64,000 nt of DNA from Rikenellaceae bacterium (GTDB lineage Bacteria; Bacteroidota; Bacteroidia; Bacteroidales; Rikenellaceae), in NCBI GenBank assembly GCA_015059845.1, contig SUZR01000006.1, positions 62,001 through 126,000 of the forward strand. The letters are read 5' to 3'. Under the pieces are notes generated by a model that was not told the DNA's origin, did not search any database, and worked only from the letters and a program-made list of their open reading frames with translations. The first letter of the stretch is position 1; every line of letters starts with the position of its first letter. Positions 61,621-64,000 of this stretch are shown piece by piece. The position numbers were made by a program, and so were the translations under genes.

Positions 61621-62853
61621 CTACTCCCTCTGGCGTATATCAAGACTTGAGGGGGCTTGATACATACGGAGGTTGAACAGAGGAGCAACGGCGATGACGT
61701 ACGATATAATCTCTGTTTGGAGGTTTTCGTAGGGTATCCAGTTTACGTCGGCCGAGAAGCAATATATCTCAATAGGGAGTCCCCACTCTGAGGGCTGAAG
61801 CTGGCGCACCATAACCGTCATATTGGGGTTGATGCGGGGATGGTGCAGCAGGTAATCGTTTATTCCGCGCATAAAAAGGTCGAGGTTGGTTAGCATCTCA
61901 CCCTCTGCACTTTGCGTTGATATATGCTCTATCAGCGAGCGGCTTATTTCGCTCTTCGAGAGTTTGTCTATAAATTCGCTGTCCGCAAACCGTATGCTTG
62001 TCATATCTATATTGAGCGAACGTTTTATGCGTCGTCCTCCCGATTGGCGCATCGCCTGCCAATTGTCAAAAGGCTCACTGATAAGAAGGTAGGGCGGTAG
62101 CGTTTGCAGGGTCTTATCCCACGCGCGCACCTTGATGGTGGTCAATGACACCTCCTCCACCTCGCCATCCACGCCACGTTTAGGCAGTGAAATCCAGTCG
62201 CCAACCTTAAGCATATTATTGGCTGACAGCTGCACGCCTGCGACCAGTCCTAGGATACTATCCTTAAATATCAACATCAACACTGCCGCCGATGCACCCA
62301 AACCGGTAAGCAGGAGGGCGGGAGATTTATTTATAAGGATGGAAACGATAAGTATTACGCCTATACCGATGACAATTCCCTGCCCCGTCTGCATAAGGCC
62401 CTTGATGGGCTTGCCTTGCCAGGCGGGGCGTTGCTCGGCAACCTCAAAACTTACTTTAAGCAGGACGTTGACGAAGCGCACGCACGCAATCACCATATAT
62501 ATCTCTACGCCACGTTTGAGTATGATATGCCAGCCGTCGTTACTGCCGTCAGTTGTGGAGAAGGCAATCGGCAGAAGAACATATATAATGGTGGGTGTTA
62601 TGAAGTTACACAGATGTCGCATAACCTTCTTGTCGAAGATATGGTCATCCCACGTGGCCTTCGTGCGGCTTACTATTTGTCGCATAAGACGCAGTAGTCC
62701 TATGCGGATTATTAGGTCCACGAACAGTGCGAACAGAATAATAAATAGTAATACCACCCAGCGGTTTAGCGAGCCGATAACCTCGCTCGACCAGCCAAAT
62801 TCGGTAAGTATCTTATTTACTAATTCGCGGAAAAAGTGGCTTATAACCTCCAT
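61621..62853 (-). CDS. Mechanosensitive ion channel, MscS superfamily (YbdG-like)
   Basis: 410 residues. Several transmembrane helices in the first 190 residues; TM3-like pore segment with SPALLLTGLGASAAVLMLIF, then KDSILGLVAGVQLSANNMLK, followed by VGDWISLPKRGVDGEVEEVS (the beta domain) and KVRAWDKTLQTLPPYLLISE. The RAWDKTLQTLP motif is typical of the YbdG/miniconductance branch. It opens under membrane tension to release solutes in hypo-osmotic shock. It lies 14 bases after the GH2 gene on the same strand; a functional connection is not obvious. Confidence 0.92.
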   Translation of the reverse strand: MEVISHFFRELVNKILTEFGWSSEVIGSLNRWVVLLFIILFALFVDLIIRIGLLRLMRQIVSRTKATWDDHIFDKKVMRHLCNFITPTIIYVLLPIAFSTTDGSNDGWHIILKRGVEIYMVIACVRFVNVLLKVSFEVAEQRPAWQGKPIKGLMQTGQGIVIGIGVILIVSILINKSPALLLTGLGASAAVLMLIFKDSILGLVAGVQLSANNMLKVGDWISLPKRGVDGEVEEVSLTTIKVRAWDKTLQTLPPYLLISEPFDNWQAMRQSGGRRIKRSLNIDMTSIRFADSEFIDKLSKSEISRSLIEHISTQSAEGEMLTNLDLFMRGINDYLLHHPRINPNMTVMVRQLQPSEWGLPIEIYCFSADVNWIPYENLQTEIISYVIAVAPLFNLRMYQAPSSLDIRQRE

Positions 62854-62867
62854 ATAACTCTATAAAT

Positions 62868-64000
62868 CTATTTTACGTTGTAACCCGTCACCACAACCTC
62901 GGTCTTGTTGCCGCGAGTATCTACATCCTTCCAATTCAGCGAAACGACCTTCTCCTCGCCTGGAAGCAGCGAGAAGTAGTTGTCTGAGTAGAACATCGGA
63001 AGAATCTGGTCTCCATCCTCTGCGCCAATGACATTTATGCGTACCATAAGTGCGGGCGTGTCGCTCGGATTCTTGATGGTGATGCTGCCAGACCACTCGC
63101 CGTTGTCGCTCTTGGCGATTTCGACTTGCTTTTCAAGCGATACCTTTGGCATTTGGCGAATAGCCTGATAATTGCCCTCCTCGGTGCCGCGGATGTAGAA
63201 GTTATCAGAAACAATATTCTCGCCATCGTAGAGCCACAGCTTAACAAAGTGTGCCGAAGATACCTCTGCGGGGAACTCCAATTTGAAGCAACGCTCGGTG
63301 GTATCCTCATTGCTGTTGAGTGTAGCCTGCTGCTCCCACGCAACCGAGCCGTCCATATTGATTACCTGCGCCTTTGCGGTGAGCGTGGGGTGGTTGCCAG
63401 CACTGTAATTTACCACCTCAACCTCGTCTGTGGCGGCATTCCACTGTATGTGCAGCGGCTCGTTGCCCTTCATACAGCCGAAGTATGCTGCCGTAGGCTC
63501 GAAATAGTAGTCGTAGGTTTGCCATACCATCGAAGGCCAGGCGGGGTGGGTCATCCACAAAAGCAGGCCCTTGCGATTCAGGCTGCGTGACTCGAACATA
63601 CCACGATAACCATCGTAGTTTATCCATTGCGCCAGGTCGGTAAACTCCTTGGCGCTCTGCGGCTTGCCAAATCCCTTTTCGATAATCTCATTGAACGTAG
63701 AGCCTCTCTGCGCACCCTCCATCGTGTAGTCGTGCTGACCCCATTTGTTGCTCTGCGGCCACATATCCTCGGGTTTCAGCGTGCGGGCCAAGCTCTCGTA
63801 GTTCATCACGTTGGGCATACCTCGCTCGCTATGGAACTTGTCGCTGCCACTTTTTAATGCGAAGTATTCACGAACGGGTAGGGCGCGATATGGACCGTGA
63901 CCACTGACAACCTCGTCGGCAGAACTTGAGATATAGTGAATGCCGGGATGCTCCTCTTTTACGATTCGGCGCAGAGCCTTGTCTATAACCTCGGGTGGGA
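62868..64000 (-). CDS. Glycoside hydrolase family 2 protein, N-terminus beyond window edge
   Basis: The minus-strand frame is open past the right edge, so only the C-terminal about 377 residues are seen; an internal ATG at 63818 is not the real start. Motifs: YISSSADEVVSGHGPYRALP, SGSDKFHSERGMPNVMNYES (the SE of FHSERG is the likely catalytic nucleophile), and a TIM-barrel end (NEIIEKGFG, GLLLWMTHPAWPSMVWQTYD). This fits exo-beta-D-glucosaminidase/beta-mannosidase-like GH2 enzymes. Two C-terminal Ig-like domains follow (about 63470-63000, and the end). The exact specificity cannot be decided from this fragment. It precedes the MscS gene by 14 bases. Confidence 0.88.
   Translation of the reverse strand, partial: PPEVIDKALRRIVKEEHPGIHYISSSADEVVSGHGPYRALPVREYFALKSGSDKFHSERGMPNVMNYESLARTLKPEDMWPQSNKWGQHDYTMEGAQRGSTFNEIIEKGFGKPQSAKEFTDLAQWINYDGYRGMFESRSLNRKGLLLWMTHPAWPSMVWQTYDYYFEPTAAYFGCMKGNEPLHIQWNAATDEVEVVNYSAGNHPTLTAKAQVINMDGSVAWEQQATLNSNEDTTERCFKLEFPAEVSSAHFVKLWLYDGENIVSDNFYIRGTEEGNYQAIRQMPKVSLEKQVEIAKSDNGEWSGSITIKNPSDTPALMVRINVIGAEDGDQILPMFYSDNYFSLLPGEEKVVSLNWKDVDTRGNKTEVVVTGYNVK

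Overview
The window reads as ordinary chromosome of a Bacteroidota bacterium, most likely Bacteroidales. Promoters follow the Bacteroidota form (TTG or TTTG about 18-22 bases upstream of TAnnTTTG), clear Shine-Dalgarno sequences are mostly absent, and typical families of the phylum are present: BlaI/BlaR1 with TonB C-domains, DUF6057, DUF4919, the HU-CCDC81 family, GH92, GH20 and meso-diaminopimelate dehydrogenase. Alistipes/Rikenellaceae is a plausible guess, but it is inference. I see no prophage, insertion sequence, CRISPR array or plasmid feature.

Layout. 1-5470 (minus): a tightly overlapping run lptB-aroA-aroC-prmC-recX-M23 peptidase. 5586-11166 (plus): recQ, metK behind a convincing SAM-II riboswitch, and a DegP/HtrA protease. 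11346-14816 (plus): a bacterial HU-CCDC81 protein, a sigma-54-type activator ATPase, lptE, a TPR-like protein and secG. 14979-17938: a BlaI/BlaR1 sensor pair whose peptidase carries two TonB C-domains. 17999-19318 (minus): a MATE pump. 19484-20749: an RluB-like pseudouridine synthase. 20962-25934 (minus): ligA-dapA-DUF4919-clostripain. 26072-27798: a small acidic protein and two AT-rich orphan lipoproteins. 27996-33098: purA, then etfB-etfA-acyl-CoA dehydrogenase. 33257-36531: a holin-like/YtxH pair, a SLOG protein, a HerA-like ATPase and rpiB. 36532-37193 is a repeat-rich gap. 37194-43895: typA, aroB, a metallophosphatase, ruvB and purC. 43987-49429 (minus): DUF6057, a CxxCH/TolB-like lipoprotein and a GH92 mannosidase. 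49647-57219 (plus): a glycerol-3-phosphate locus (gpsA-like, glpT, glpQ, glpABC). 57273-64000: a TlpA-like redoxin, tRNA-Val, a 168-base tandem repeat, a GH20 hexosaminidase, ddh, an MscS channel and a GH2 enzyme cut by the window edge.

How the genes fit together. aroA, aroC and aroB are shikimate-pathway enzymes. dapA and ddh, though 37 kb apart, are the first step and the one-step dehydrogenase route of meso-DAP/lysine synthesis. lptB and lptE belong to LPS export. The glp locus would hydrolyse glycerophosphodiesters, import glycerol-3-phosphate and oxidise it into the quinone pool. GH92, GH20 and GH2 suggest foraging on host-type glycans.

Most notable non-coding signals: (1) a 119-121-base structured repeat directly after the stop codons of metK, rluB and aroB, with compensatory changes in its central hairpin, plus two derivatives; (2) the SAM-II riboswitch; (3) three TTTTGAAA boxes exactly 22 bases apart upstream of glpA; (4) three TAGTT boxes exactly 21 bases apart at the blaI promoter; (5) the exact 168-base tandem repeat after tRNA-Val.
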